NCBI GenBank assembly: GCA_035541755.1
Contig: DATKMQ010000066.1
Span: forward strand, 1 to 64,000
Length of the DNA stretch: 64,000 bases
Direction of reading: 5' to 3'
From: Syntrophorhabdaceae bacterium
GTDB lineage: Bacteria > Desulfobacterota > Syntrophorhabdia > Syntrophorhabdales > Syntrophorhabdaceae
The notes under the pieces are model-generated. The model ran no database searches. It was not told where the DNA came from and saw only the letters and a program-made list of their open reading frames with translations. Below, piece after piece: positions 25,369-35,481 of this stretch. Position numbers and translations under genes: made by a program. Position 1 is the stretch's first letter, and every line of letters starts with the position of its first letter.

Positions 25369-27161
25369 AACATATTAGAAATTTCAGCATCATCGCGCAC
25401 ATAGACCACGGCAAGTCAACGCTCGCGGACCGTCTCATCCAGTACACGCACTTGATCGATGACCGGCAGTTTCGGGACCAGATCCTGGATAACATGGACA
25501 TCGAGCGCGAGCGGGGCATCACCATAAAGAGTCAGACCGTTGATCTCCCTTATGTGGCTGACGACGGGGAGCCCTACGAATTGAATCTCATCGACACCCC
25601 GGGCCATGTGGATTTTTCGTACGAGGTGTCGCGGGCACTTGCTTCCTGCGAGGGAGTGCTTTTGCTCATCGATGCGGCCCAGGGCGTCGAAGCGCAAACG
25701 CTTGGAAATCTCTATGCCGCATTGGAGCACAATCTCGTCATCATTCCTGTTATCAATAAAATAGACCTTCCGGTTGCCGATATTGAGCGGGTGAAGCACG
25801 AGATAGACCACGAGCTCGGGCTCGACCCAGAATCGGCAATCCTCTGCTCGGCAAAAGAGGGCACCGGCATCGAAGACATCTTCAAGGCGGTCATTGAGAG
25901 AATCCCTCCGCCGAGCGGCGATTCGTCAAAACCGCTCACAGCGCTCATTTTTGACGCCCACTATGATCCATTCCGGGGTACGATCGTAAGCTGTCGCATC
26001 TTCGACGGTACGGTGAGACACGGGGATATCATCCGGCTTATGTCCAACGGCACTACATATAAGGTAGAAGAGGTGGGGGTCTTTCGGCTTGCCCGGGAGC
26101 CCCAGAAGGAGCTCACAGCCGGCATGGTGGGCTACCTGATCGCAGGGATTAAAACGGTAAGCGACACGCGTATCGGCGACACCATAACCCTGGATACACA
26201 CCCGGCAGCTCATCCCCTACCAGGTTTTGTCGAGGTAAAACCCGTTGTGTTTTCTTCGATCTATCCCATCGCCTCCGATGATTATCCCTCGCTGGTGGAT
26301 GCCCTGGAGAAATACAAATTGAACGATGCGGCGCTTGTCTACGAGAAGGATTCCTCCGCAGCCTTAGGCCAGGGCTTCCGGTGCGGCTTTCTGGGGCTTC
26401 TTCATCTCGAGATCGTTCAGGAACGGCTTGAAAGGGAATTCGATCAGTCCATCATCATGACGGCACCGTCCGTCCAGTACCGCTTCTACTTGAACGAGGG
26501 TGCCATGGTAGAGGTCGATAATCCGCTTTACTATCCCGACCCGGCCAAGATACGAAAATCGGAAGAACCGTACATACGCGCGAGTATCCTTGTGCCAGAG
26601 CGCTATGTGGGCGCGGTCATTAAGCTCTGTATGGACCGCAGAGGCGTGAACTCACACCTCAACTACCCCACGCCCGGCAGGGTTGAGATAACTTTCGACA
26701 TGCCGCTCGCCGAGGTGATATTCGATTTTTATGACAGGCTGAAGAGCATCACCCAGGGTTACGGTTCCTTTGACTATGAAATCATCGATTATCGCGAGAG
26801 CGACCTCGTAAAACTCGACATACTGGTGAACGGGGAAAAGGTCGATGCACTCTCGATCCTGGTTCATCGTGATAATGCCAGGGAACGGGCGGTCCGGGTC
26901 TGCGAAAGATTGAAGGACGAAATACCGAGACAGCAATTCAAGATCGCGATCCAGGGCGCTATCGGCGGTAAGATCATTGCACGGTCCACCATCTCAGCCT
27001 ACAGAAAAGATGTGACCGCCAAATGTTATGGCGGTGATGTGACGAGAAAGAGGAAGCTTTTGGAGAAACAAAAGAAAGGCAAGAAACGGATGCGTATGGT
27101 AGGCGATGTGGAGATACCTCAAAGCGCCTTTCTGGCGGCCTTAAAGACGGACGATGAATAG
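25365..27161 (+). CDS. lepA: Elongation factor 4 (LepA), 598 aa
   Basis: A translational GTPase that acts on the ribosome and can back-translocate or support ribosome assembly. The G1 motif [12 protein letters not shown] is at residues 9-20, G3 is DTPGHVDF and G4 NKID. The C-terminal LepA domain follows, with the family end [17 protein letters not shown]. Length is typical. It overlaps the upstream gene by 4 nt and hemW by 8 nt. Confidence 0.98.
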   Translation: MKHIRNFSIIAHIDHGKSTLADRLIQYTHLIDDRQFRDQILDNMDIERERGITIKSQTVDLPYVADDGEPYELNLIDTPGHVDFSYEVSRALASCEGVLLLIDAAQGVEAQTLGNLYAALEHNLVIIPVINKIDLPVADIERVKHEIDHELGLDPESAILCSAKEGTGIEDIFKAVIERIPPPSGDSSKPLTALIFDAHYDPFRGTIVSCRIFDGTVRHGDIIRLMSNGTTYKVEEVGVFRLAREPQKELTAGMVGYLIAGIKTVSDTRIGDTITLDTHPAAHPLPGFVEVKPVVFSSIYPIASDDYPSLVDALEKYKLNDAALVYEKDSSAALGQGFRCGFLGLLHLEIVQERLEREFDQSIIMTAPSVQYRFYLNEGAMVEVDNPLYYPDPAKIRKSEEPYIRASILVPERYVGAVIKLCMDRRGVNSHLNYPTPGRVEITFDMPLAEVIFDFYDRLKSITQGYGSFDYEIIDYRESDLVKLDILVNGEKVDALSILVHRDNARERAVRVCERLKDEIPRQQFKIAIQGAIGGKIIARSTISAYRKDVTAKCYGGDVTRKRKLLEKQKKGKKRMRMVGDVEIPQSAFLAALKTDDE

Positions 27162-28275
27162 CGGGGAAGAGCCGGGACTCTATGTGCACGTACCCTTCTG
27201 CAAGACCAAGTGTGCATATTGTGATTTCTACTCCATTGCCGACGCCTCGGCTCACCGGGCATTCGTCAAGGCAGTGAGCGCTGAGGCGCTCTCATATAGA
27301 GAAATGTTCGGTCGTTTCGACTCGCTCTATTTTGGAGGGGGTACACCCTCGGTCATGACCGAAAAGGACTTCACAGACCTGGTAAACGACATCAGATCAA
27401 CGTTTAACTTTGCCCCCGATACAGAGTGCACCGTAGAGATGAACCCTGATGATGTAACCAAAAAGAAGCTCAAACTCTATAAGGACCTCGGGATAAACCG
27501 GGTGAGCCTTGGCTTGCAATCGCTCAACGACAGGGAACTTGTCTTCCTCAAGAGAAGACATACGGCGGAAGGCGCGCGAAGGGCGATCGATCTCGTTCAC
27601 GGCGCAGGATTTGTCAATTGGAGCATTGACCTCATCTATGGGCTGCCCGGCCAGACCGAGTCGGACTGGATGGCGACCCTCAACGAGGCAGCCTCACGCG
27701 GACCGGCTCATATTTCCTGCTATGAGCTCACCCTTCATCACGAAACGCCGCTCGGACGATTGGCGGCCAAAGGAGGCCTCAACTTGCCCTCTGCAAAAAA
27801 ACAGGAGAGGCTCTTTTTGGCCACCTCTCAGTTTCTGCGCGACAAGGGATTCGACCATTATGAGGTGTCCAATTTCGCGCGGGGCAAGGCGTATCGTTCC
27901 CGCCACAATCTTAAGTACTGGCGTCACGCTTTTTACCTGGGGCTCGGGCCCGCCGCCCATTCCTTCTCCAATGGCACAAGGTGGTGGAACTGCGCTTCCG
28001 TTAATGAGTATTGCACGGCGCTCAGCGAGCGCAGAAGGCCGGTGGAGGGAAGCGAGACCCTTTCTTCGGAACAGCTCGAGCTGGAGAGGCTCTTTCTCGG
28101 TTTCCGTAATCTCGAGGGGGTTGAGATAAGAGGGGCGCTCGATAATCATCAATCTTCCCGGGTCATCGAGGATTTGATTGCGCGAAACCTCGTGACTAGA
28201 GATGCCGACAGAATCGTACCTACCGTAAAAGGATATCTCCTCGCGGATAGGCTTCCGCTTCTTATCCCCGCATAA
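27154..28275 (+). CDS. hemW: HemW-type radical SAM protein (373 aa)
   Basis: A member of the HemN-like radical SAM family, today mostly seen as a heme chaperone (HemW) and not a coproporphyrinogen oxidase. The [4Fe-4S] motif is C16-x3-C20-x2-C23 (CKTKCAYC), followed directly by DFYS. The SAM segment LYFGGGTPS and the C-terminal HemN domain ([23 protein letters not shown]) follow. Lacking the extra N-terminal extension of true HemN supports HemW. The start lies inside the end of lepA; the lepA-hemW order is common in bacteria. Confidence 0.92.
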   Translation: MNSGEEPGLYVHVPFCKTKCAYCDFYSIADASAHRAFVKAVSAEALSYREMFGRFDSLYFGGGTPSVMTEKDFTDLVNDIRSTFNFAPDTECTVEMNPDDVTKKKLKLYKDLGINRVSLGLQSLNDRELVFLKRRHTAEGARRAIDLVHGAGFVNWSIDLIYGLPGQTESDWMATLNEAASRGPAHISCYELTLHHETPLGRLAAKGGLNLPSAKKQERLFLATSQFLRDKGFDHYEVSNFARGKAYRSRHNLKYWRHAFYLGLGPAAHSFSNGTRWWNCASVNEYCTALSERRRPVEGSETLSSEQLELERLFLGFRNLEGVEIRGALDNHQSSRVIEDLIARNLVTRDADRIVPTVKGYLLADRLPLLIPA

Positions 28276-28353
28276 TCTTCTTTGGGACCCTTTAAGCTCT
28301 CAACGTTTTTTACCAAAGCATAAAGCGACCTTCATTCGAAGCCAGGGCCCGCT

Positions 28354-28791
28354 CTATCTGACCTGAGCGGCCTCGGCCTTCGCGAGCGTAATCCTGGCCT
28401 GGGCGAGCTTCTTGTATTCCTTCCTGATCTTTGCGACGTTGCCCGCGGCTACGGCCTTCAAGAGATCTCCCTCGAGCTCGGCCACGTCAAGGAGCTTGTA
28501 GTAATCGAGGGACTCCTTAAGGTGCGCCAGCACAATCATCCCGGTTATGATGGGATGGTTGTTGGTCACGTTGGCGTCTTTGAACCTGACGCCGTGTTCC
28601 AACTCCACCTCCAGGCCTTTGCGAAACTCTTCGGGGTCGATACCCATTCTGGCAGCGCTCATCTCGCGGAGGATCGTCCTTGCTTCTTTCGGCAGCACCT
28701 TCGCCTGTTTCAGCTTTGTCCAATCCCTGATCTTCAAAGTCTTGCAAATCTTACTCACTTCTTGCTTAGTAATGTATTCCGGTAACTTCAT
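28354..28791 (-). CDS. DUF5661-like protein (145 aa)
   Basis: A small, charged, mostly helical protein. The segment FRKGLEVELEHGVRFKDANVTNNHPIITG, followed by AHLKESLDYYKLL, matches my recollection of DUF5661. The ending is rich in Ala, Lys and Arg. Function unknown. No signal peptide. The gene stands alone on the minus strand between hemW and copA. Confidence 0.7.
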   Translation of the reverse strand: MKLPEYITKQEVSKICKTLKIRDWTKLKQAKVLPKEARTILREMSAARMGIDPEEFRKGLEVELEHGVRFKDANVTNNHPIITGMIVLAHLKESLDYYKLLDVAELEGDLLKAVAAGNVAKIRKEYKKLAQARITLAKAEAAQVR

Positions 28792-28853
28792 GACGTTCTC
28801 CTTTTTTTGAGGCTCTATAAACCTTATATGACCGGCCGATAGAATTCGATAGT

Positions 28854-31040
28854 TTAGTCCTTGAACAGCTTGAGCTTGAGCGAGTTGCTCACCACTGAGA
28901 TGGAGCTCACCACCATGGCAAACGCTCCGAAAATGGGCTCAAATCTGATGTGAAAGAAAGGGTAGAGCACGCCGAAGGCGATGGGTATACCGAGGACGTT
29001 GTAAATGAAGGCCCAGAAAAGGTTCTGTTTTATCACGAGCAGCGTCTTCCTTGAGAGTCTCACGAGGCTCAAAAGGCGTGAAAGCTGCCCCTTCATAAGC
29101 ACAATATCGGCGGACTCGATGGCGATGTCCGTTCCTCTGCCCATGGCAACGCCCACATCGGCTGCCGCGAGCGAAGGGGCATCGTTGATGCCGTCCCCCA
29201 CCATAACTGTCACGCCGTTCTTTCTGAAATCTTCCACGATCTCTGCTTTCTTTTCAGGCAGGACTCGAGAGAAATATCTCTTTATTCCTACCTTTTCGCT
29301 GATCGATTGGGCCCCCTCCATGCTGTCGCCCGTTATCATGACAGCCTCAATCCCCATGGCCTTGAGGCTGCTTACTACCTCACGCGATTCGTCGCGCACC
29401 TTGTCGCTGAAAGCGAGAATACCCAGTATACCCTCATCCCCCCAGACAAGCACCGGGGATGCCCCTGCTTTAGCCCTTGCTTCATATTGTTCCGCGACAG
29501 CTTGGTCGAGCGTTCCTCCACGCTCTTCATAGAGGCTCCTATTGCCGATCACATAGCGTGCATCGCCAATCTTTCCGCTCACACCCTTTCCCACAATTGC
29601 GCGGAAATCCTCTACCGGAACAGGCATGAACCTCAATTCTTCGGCTTTTTTCCGAAGGGCGTCAGAAAAGGGGTGTTCGGACTGGCGCTCAAGATTGAAT
29701 GCGACCTCCAGCAGGTCTTTTTCCGAGGCACCGCCGAGCGGCATCACATCGGAAAGAATCACCGTGCCCTCGGTCAACGTACCAGTTTTGTCGAAGAGAA
29801 CGTATCTTGTTCTGTTCGTCAGTTCCAGGGCCTCGGCGGTCTTAATAAGGATTCCTCTTTTGGCGCCCACACCGGTCGCTACCATAATAGCGGTGGGTGT
29901 GGCGAGACCGAGCGCACAGGGACAGGCGATGATAAGCACGCTCACGAAGGAGAGCAGCGCATTCGTGATCCTGGGTTCAGGACCCAAAAAGAACCAGGCC
30001 AAAAACGCGAAAATACTCACGATGATGACTATGGGCACAAAGACCCCGGCGACTTTATCGGCAAGCCTCTGAACAGGCGCTTTTGTGAACTGCGCTTCTT
30101 CGACGAGACGAATCACCTTTGCAAGGACTGTATCTTTGCCGATACGCGTAGTCCTCACCGTTATGGAACCTTTGCCGTTTATGGTACCGCCGATTACCTC
30201 ATCACCCATGCCCTTTGATACCGGGATGCTTTCCCCTGTAATCATGGATTCATCCACGTAGGTGCTACCCTGCACGACCGCGCCATCAATGGGCAGTCTT
30301 TCGCCCGGTTTCACGAGCACGAGATCACCCACCTCCAGCGTATCCGTAGGCACTCGCACCTCCCGGCCGTCTTTTATCACGGCGCATTCTTTGGGCGAGA
30401 GTTCGTAGAGCATCTTGATGGCTGTATAGGTGCGTGTTTTTGCCTTTGATTCGAAGTAGCGGCCGAGAAGGATAAGTGTAATGATCGTGGCACTCGAATC
30501 AAAATAGGTCATGGGCATAACACCGGCAGAGCTGATCGTTGATGGGAAGAATGTGACGACAACGCTGTAGAAGAAGGCCGCCGAGGTACCCACGGATATG
30601 AGCGTGTTCATGTCGGCGCTCATGTGTTTAAGACCGAGATAAGCCGCCCGATGGAACCGCATACCGAAATAAAACTGAACGGGAATCGCGAGCAGGAGCA
30701 AAACACTATTGTTATACGGAAGCGCCGCCCACAGGGACAAAATTAAAATTGGCACGCAGAGGCAGACAGCCCCGATAAAGGATTTCTTCAATTCCCTCTC
30801 TTCCTTCTGCGCCCTCACCGTTACATCGGCTTCCACGTCAACGTCGTATCCGATATCGCGAATGAGCGAAATAACCTTTTTCAGCTCAATATCGCCCCGC
30901 GGCACAATGACCGCTTTCTTGAGGGGAAAATTTACGTGGGCTTCTTTAATCTCATCCATCTTGTTGAGCTCCCTTTCAATGCGGGCAGAGCATGCGGCAC
31001 AGCTCATGCCGGTGATGGGAAGCTCAATCTTTTCCGACAT
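28854..31040 (-). CDS. copA: Copper-translocating P1B-type ATPase (728 aa)
   Basis: Exports Cu(I) from the cytoplasm using ATP. One N-terminal heavy-metal domain carries the GMSCAACS motif (Cys14, Cys17). Eight membrane helices are expected; the sixth holds CPC at residues 373-375 in IIACPCALG. The actuator has TGES at 268-271, the phosphorylation site is Asp417 in DKTGT, and the hinge is GDGINDAP. The late MxxSS motif in the last helix (AMVVSSISVVSNS) fits the copper subgroup. The gene stands alone with a good promoter; no CueR-like or CopZ gene is beside it. Confidence 0.93.
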   Translation of the reverse strand: MSEKIELPITGMSCAACSARIERELNKMDEIKEAHVNFPLKKAVIVPRGDIELKKVISLIRDIGYDVDVEADVTVRAQKEERELKKSFIGAVCLCVPILILSLWAALPYNNSVLLLLAIPVQFYFGMRFHRAAYLGLKHMSADMNTLISVGTSAAFFYSVVVTFFPSTISSAGVMPMTYFDSSATIITLILLGRYFESKAKTRTYTAIKMLYELSPKECAVIKDGREVRVPTDTLEVGDLVLVKPGERLPIDGAVVQGSTYVDESMITGESIPVSKGMGDEVIGGTINGKGSITVRTTRIGKDTVLAKVIRLVEEAQFTKAPVQRLADKVAGVFVPIVIIVSIFAFLAWFFLGPEPRITNALLSFVSVLIIACPCALGLATPTAIMVATGVGAKRGILIKTAEALELTNRTRYVLFDKTGTLTEGTVILSDVMPLGGASEKDLLEVAFNLERQSEHPFSDALRKKAEELRFMPVPVEDFRAIVGKGVSGKIGDARYVIGNRSLYEERGGTLDQAVAEQYEARAKAGASPVLVWGDEGILGILAFSDKVRDESREVVSSLKAMGIEAVMITGDSMEGAQSISEKVGIKRYFSRVLPEKKAEIVEDFRKNGVTVMVGDGINDAPSLAAADVGVAMGRGTDIAIESADIVLMKGQLSRLLSLVRLSRKTLLVIKQNLFWAFIYNVLGIPIAFGVLYPFFHIRFEPIFGAFAMVVSSISVVSNSLKLKLFKD

Positions 31041-31083
31041 GTAGGTCCTCCTCGCTATTACCTTGAATCTAAATAGGAACTAC

Positions 31084-31112
31084 ATTATAGGACAGAAGGG
31101 CTTAAATAACAA
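31084..31112 (-). promoter_or_regulatory. Promoter of copA
   Basis: Minus strand: TTGTTA (31107-31112), 17-bp spacer, perfect TATAAT (31084-31089). The spacer is of normal length, so a CueR/MerR-type 19-20-bp promoter is not indicated. Confidence 0.65.
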
Positions 31113-31195
31113 CGAGCCTGACAGGGGGGAGAGAATTCGTGTTCTGTCACAGAGCACAACGGAAGAGGGTGGCGCGCGCGTGCGCTTTTTTATGT

Positions 31196-31222
31196 TTAAT
31201 ATTTTCTGAAAAAGGTCGATAA
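31196..31222 (+). promoter_or_regulatory. Sigma-28-like promoter upstream of the chemoreceptor gene
   Basis: TTAA (31196-31199), 15-bp spacer, GTCGATAA (31215-31222). It compares with the FliA form TAAA-N15-GCCGATAA with two mismatches and exact spacing. It sits 50 nt before the start codon of a methyl-accepting chemotaxis gene, where such a promoter is expected. Confidence 0.5.
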
Positions 31223-31271
31223 TAAACACAGGGGGCAGATGTGAGGTTACTCTGGTGATTGGCGGGCGAGC

Positions 31272-32813
31272 TTGATGATTGGAAGCACAAAGATATCAAA
31301 ACGCATACTCAGTATACCGACTGTAGCATCAGGGTTTTTCGCGTTCGTCCTGGTGGCCGTGATCCTCGATTGGAAGTACGTTTCCCTGGGGATTGCAATC
31401 GCCGGCATTATCGTCTGTTTTCTCGTAGCAATCTTCGTATCAAAGAGCATACTCACGCCGATCAGAAAGATGAACGACGCCGTAGGGGCTGTGGCAGGAG
31501 GAGATCTCACCAGGCGCGTCCCCACCGGCGAGCGGGATGAATTAGGCCAGGTGGCGCTCAATTTCAACGCCTCCTTAGAGAAGCTGCATGGCATATTAAC
31601 GCACTTCGCAAAAGACAGCTACGTTGTATCGAGCACCGCTTATACCCTGGACAAAGCATATAAGCTCATGATAGCCGGGATGAATGACGCCGTGGCTCAG
31701 GTCAACTCCGTGGCGACCGCCGGCGAGGAGATGTCCACCACATCTGCCGAAATAGCCGAGAATTGCGTGTCTGCGGCCAAAAGCTCGGAAAAGGCAAATC
31801 AATCAGCGCTCACCGGTCAGTCTGTGGCAGACGGGACTCTCGAGGTCATGAGCCGCGTACACACTATAGTGAACTCCTCTGCGCAGATCATAGAGGGCTT
31901 GGGTAGAAGGTCCGATGAAATAGGGGGCGTCATCAATCTCATTAATGATATTGCGGACCAGACTAACCTGCTCGCCCTGAATGCGGCCATTGAAGCGGCC
32001 AGGGCGGGTGAACACGGCAGGGGTTTCGCGGTGGTGGCAGACGAGGTCCGCAAGCTAGCGGAAAAAACAACTCAGGCCACCAAACATATAGGCGAAACGA
32101 TCAAGGCCATGCAGTCCGAGACGCAACAGGCGGTGACCTCCATGGAAGAGGGGGTCAGAACCGTGGAGACGGGGACCCAGGAAGCCAAAAAGTCCGACGG
32201 TGCGCTCAAGGACATTTTGAAACAGGTCGGCACGGTTGCCGCCGAGATAAACCAGATTGCCGTAGCATCTGAGCAACAAACCGCCACGACAAATGAATTA
32301 GCCCAGAATATCCAGCGTATATCCGAGGCAATAAAACAGACGGCCGAGAACTTAAACCAGAACGCCGGTTCCATCTCCCAAATGGCCGAACTTTCTCTGG
32401 ATATACAGAAAGTCGTGACGCAGTTCAAAATGGCTACCGAGGAAGACGGAAAAAGGATGGTCGAAAAAGCAGCCGCTTACATTAAGGCCCACGGAAGAGA
32501 GAAAGCATTTGAAGAGTTCAGCAATCCGAGGGGCGAATTTGTAAAGAACGGCCTGTACATCATAGCGCAGGATTTCAACGGAACCATACTGCTCAACGGC
32601 TCTGATCGTTCCAGGCTGGGGAAGAACTTGATCGACATGCAGGACCCCAACGGAAAATACTTCGTGAGAGAAACAATCCACGTGGCAAAAACCAAAGGTA
32701 GCGGCATGGTCGAATGCGTTTATCTTAATGCGGCCACCAAGACCCTCCACCCGAAGGTCTATTACGTGCAGGCAATGGAAGACTACGTCATCAGTTGCGG
32801 CGTATACAAATAA
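31272..32813 (+). CDS. Methyl-accepting chemotaxis protein with C-terminal Cache domain (513 aa)
   Basis: A chemoreceptor. Two membrane segments (about residues 12-32 and 37-57) are separated by only a few residues, so there is no periplasmic sensor. A HAMP domain follows (to about 110), then the signalling coiled coil with its conserved tip near residues 227-265 ([19 protein letters not shown] and [13 protein letters not shown]). After the signalling part, residues about 395-513 form a single Cache domain with the segments [30 protein letters not shown] and [11 protein letters not shown]. The sensor is thus at the C-terminus and should face the cytoplasm. Ligand unknown. Confidence 0.9.
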   Translation: MMIGSTKISKRILSIPTVASGFFAFVLVAVILDWKYVSLGIAIAGIIVCFLVAIFVSKSILTPIRKMNDAVGAVAGGDLTRRVPTGERDELGQVALNFNASLEKLHGILTHFAKDSYVVSSTAYTLDKAYKLMIAGMNDAVAQVNSVATAGEEMSTTSAEIAENCVSAAKSSEKANQSALTGQSVADGTLEVMSRVHTIVNSSAQIIEGLGRRSDEIGGVINLINDIADQTNLLALNAAIEAARAGEHGRGFAVVADEVRKLAEKTTQATKHIGETIKAMQSETQQAVTSMEEGVRTVETGTQEAKKSDGALKDILKQVGTVAAEINQIAVASEQQTATTNELAQNIQRISEAIKQTAENLNQNAGSISQMAELSLDIQKVVTQFKMATEEDGKRMVEKAAAYIKAHGREKAFEEFSNPRGEFVKNGLYIIAQDFNGTILLNGSDRSRLGKNLIDMQDPNGKYFVRETIHVAKTKGSGMVECVYLNAATKTLHPKVYYVQAMEDYVISCGVYK

Positions 32814-32972
32814 GCCTTCTTGCCGTCTCGTTTCCACCATCTTGTCTCACGATATAATATCCAAACAGTTTGAGCATAACCACGGGTCATCCGGCCAATT
32901 TCATTGACCGCCTCTCTATATCAGTGTACTATAGTAACATTTTTTCCTTAAGCGTCTTTACTGAGGTGAGAC

Positions 32973-33617
32973 ATGGGACTCATTAATATGGCGATCGATT
33001 TCGTCCTCCACATCGATGTGCATATGGGGGAGATAATCCGGTCATACGGCGTATGGACGTATCTCTTACTCTTTCTCATAATCTTTTGCGAAACAGGACT
33101 CGTAGTAACGCCCTTTTTGCCAGGGGATTCGCTCCTGTTCGCCGCTGGGGCCTTTGCCACGCGGGGCGATTTGAACGTGCTCGCGCTTTTCGGTCTGCTC
33201 GCCTCTGCTGCAATCCTCGGAAACAGCACAAATTACACAATAGGTCATTTCGTGGGGCCGAAAATCTTCCACAAGGAACGGGTTCCTTTTTTGAACAAAG
33301 AATATCTGAACAGGACCCATGAGTTCTATGAAAAGTACGGGGGCAAGACCATTATCATCGCCCGATTCATCCCCATTATCAGGACCTTCGCCCCTTTTGT
33401 GGCGGGCATCGGAAGAATGACCTACAGGCGGTTCATTAGCCGCGATCTGGTGGGCGGCATCTCCTGGATAGGCTCTTTTACCTTTGGCGGCTACTTCTTC
33501 GGCAATATTCCTATGATAAAACGGAACTTTACCATTGTCATCTTCGCTATCATTATTATCTCAGTCATGCCCGCGGTCATCGAATTCATCCGCCAGCACA
33601 CGCTCAGGAAGGGATGA
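32973..33617 (+). CDS. DedA family membrane protein (214 aa)
   Basis: An inner-membrane protein of the DedA/Tvp38 superfamily, linked to phospholipid carrier recycling and membrane homeostasis. Several hydrophobic helices are visible; the family motifs are [32 protein letters not shown] and the reentrant segment [18 protein letters not shown]. Full length. The start follows TGAGGTGAG. A separate gene with no operon partner nearby. Confidence 0.9.
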   Translation: MGLINMAIDFVLHIDVHMGEIIRSYGVWTYLLLFLIIFCETGLVVTPFLPGDSLLFAAGAFATRGDLNVLALFGLLASAAILGNSTNYTIGHFVGPKIFHKERVPFLNKEYLNRTHEFYEKYGGKTIIIARFIPIIRTFAPFVAGIGRMTYRRFISRDLVGGISWIGSFTFGGYFFGNIPMIKRNFTIVIFAIIIISVMPAVIEFIRQHTLRKG

Positions 33618-33671
33618 TCCGTAAGGATGGCGGCTCCCGGATAGCGGGGGTGAGCCCGGGTCAAGCACCGG

Positions 33672-34436
33672 TCAGAGGAAGACCGAAACCGTCTCGCCCT
33701 TTTTTATATTCTTGATCGCCGCGAAGCTCCCCTTGAAATATCCGAATTCGATATAGCCCGAGCTGCCTGCGAGACAGGTAAATTGGCTTTCGTAGTAACT
33801 CCTGTTCAAAGTCGTGAACTTGAGATCGGCGATGGTCACAGAAAAAGGGCGGCCATTTGCGAAGTCTTTCAAAAATTCGCCTTTAATGTTGGTGATGGCA
33901 TTGCCGAACCGGTCGATCCGGACGACCTGCCCCTTGAGGGCATTATTCTCCACCCGGGGTGTAAGGTCAAGGCGGACGGGATCATGCACGACTTCTCCCG
34001 CAGACGAAGGTGCAATTCCCTGGGCGAGATGCGCGGCTGCCGGTGCGAAGACATCCCTGCCATGAAAAGTCCCGCTTACCTTCTTGAGCATGAACTCGTT
34101 CTTTTCAATAGCATAAACCTCTGACGCGCCATCCATGATGAGGGTGAAGATGCCGTTGTCCGGGCCAACGAAACAATGGGTATCCCTGCGTACCACGATG
34201 GGTCTTCGTTCGCTTCCGACCGTAGGGTCGACAATAGCCACATGCACCGAGTCAGAAGGGAAGAATCGCCAGTAATCGTCTACGACAAAGGCCGCCTCGC
34301 GTATATCCCCAGGCTCTATCTCATGGGTAATATCGACCACGGTCACGTGAACATTGATGGAGAGAATCACGCCCTTCATGATGCCCACGTATGGGTCGTG
34401 TAAGCCAAAATCGGATAAAAGGGTAATCGTGCTCAA
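33672..34436 (-). CDS. SAM hydrolase / SAM hydroxide adenosyltransferase (DUF62, 254 aa)
   Basis: A member of the S-adenosyl-L-methionine hydroxide adenosyltransferase family that cleaves SAM to adenosine and methionine, related to fluorinase. The family N-terminus ITLLSDFGLHDPYVGIMKGVI is visible, with VDITHEIEPGDIREAAF, VDPTVGSERRPI, FVGPDNGIF and TFHGRDVFAPAAAHLA, followed by the C-terminal barrel (IDRFGNAITNI). Length is typical. It lies 7 nt from mtnA on the same strand, so it may share a role in clearing SAM-derived by-products with the methionine salvage enzyme. Confidence 0.9.
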   Translation of the reverse strand: MSTITLLSDFGLHDPYVGIMKGVILSINVHVTVVDITHEIEPGDIREAAFVVDDYWRFFPSDSVHVAIVDPTVGSERRPIVVRRDTHCFVGPDNGIFTLIMDGASEVYAIEKNEFMLKKVSGTFHGRDVFAPAAAHLAQGIAPSSAGEVVHDPVRLDLTPRVENNALKGQVVRIDRFGNAITNIKGEFLKDFANGRPFSVTIADLKFTTLNRSYYESQFTCLAGSSGYIEFGYFKGSFAAIKNIKKGETVSVFL

Positions 34437-34442
34437 CGTTCT

Positions 34443-35471
34443 TTACCGAAAGAGCATGGGGATGTACTTCTTGAAGGGCTTTGCGATAATTCCTTTTTCG
34501 GTAATAAAATTCGAGATGAGCTTGTGCGGTGTTACGTCGAAACCGAAGTAGCGAGCCTTGGCGTCCTTTACCGTAAGCAATGCGCCCTTAAGGTATTTTA
34601 CTTCATTGCCATCCCTTTCCTCGATATCGATGTACGTTCCGTTCTGTGTGCGCGGGTCGAAGGTAGAAACCGGTGCGGCAACAAAAAAAGGAATCTCAAA
34701 CTGGTGTGCACAAAGGGCCAGCATAAATGTCCCGATCTTATTTGCTGTGTCGCCATTTTTGGCGATACGGTCTGCGCCCACGATCACCTTATCGATGCCT
34801 TTCCTCATGGCCATGAGTCCCACGTGGTTCTCAGGGATAAGCTCAACAGGGATCTTTTCCTGCATGAGCTCCCAGACGGTGAGTCGTGCGCCCTGCATGT
34901 AAGGGCGCGTCTCCGTGGCGATGACCTTGATCTTCTTTCCCGATTCGTGGGCCGCCCTGACCACTCCCAGCGCCGTGCCATACCCTCCGGTCGCCAAGGC
35001 CCCGGCGTTGCAGTGCGTAAGGATCGTGTCGCCGTCATCGATTAGTTCAGCACCATACAGGGAGAGCATGCGGTTGTTTTCGATGTCATCGACGTGGATT
35101 GCGATTGCCTCTTCAAGCATGGCTTGAAAAAGATCGTCGCCCCCTTTGTAGTTCTCATAGGCCCGGGCCATCTTCTGCAGGGCCCAGAAGAGGTTCACCG
35201 CCGTGGGCCGCGTATGGCCGAGCTTGTTCAGGATTGTCTGTATGTTGCTTTCCGTGACAGGCTTTTTCATCCTCATGACTTCTTTAATGCCGAGCACAAC
35301 CCCGTAGGCGGCCACGATGCCGATGAGCGGAGCACCGCGGACGGTCATATTGCTGATGGCTAAAGCCACGTCTTTTAAGTCTTTACATTTTACGTAGGTC
35401 ACCTTGAAAGGCAGAAGCCTTTGATCAAGGAGGTATAACACCCCGTCTTTCCAGTAGATGTGATCGGTCAT
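34443..35471 (-). CDS. mtnA: S-methyl-5-thioribose-1-phosphate isomerase (342 aa)
   Basis: Isomerises 5-methylthioribose 1-phosphate to the ribulose form in salvage of methylthioadenosine. Family motifs seen: MTVRGAPLIGIVAAYG, HCNAGALATGGYGTALG with the catalytic cysteine, ETRPYMQGARLT, and VGADRIAKNGDTANKIGT with the catalytic aspartate. Length is normal. It is 11 nt downstream of gatB and 7 nt upstream of the SAM hydrolase gene, all on the minus strand, so the three are probably co-transcribed. Other mtn genes are absent from the window. Confidence 0.95.
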   Translation of the reverse strand: MTDHIYWKDGVLYLLDQRLLPFKVTYVKCKDLKDVALAISNMTVRGAPLIGIVAAYGVVLGIKEVMRMKKPVTESNIQTILNKLGHTRPTAVNLFWALQKMARAYENYKGGDDLFQAMLEEAIAIHVDDIENNRMLSLYGAELIDDGDTILTHCNAGALATGGYGTALGVVRAAHESGKKIKVIATETRPYMQGARLTVWELMQEKIPVELIPENHVGLMAMRKGIDKVIVGADRIAKNGDTANKIGTFMLALCAHQFEIPFFVAAPVSTFDPRTQNGTYIDIEERDGNEVKYLKGALLTVKDAKARYFGFDVTPHKLISNFITEKGIIAKPFKKYIPMLFR

Positions 35472-35481
35472 GCTTATAACC

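Noticed and set aside
31084-31112. CueR/MerR-type copper promoter for copA
   Set aside because: The -35/-10 spacing is 17 bp, not the 19-20 bp typical for this class.
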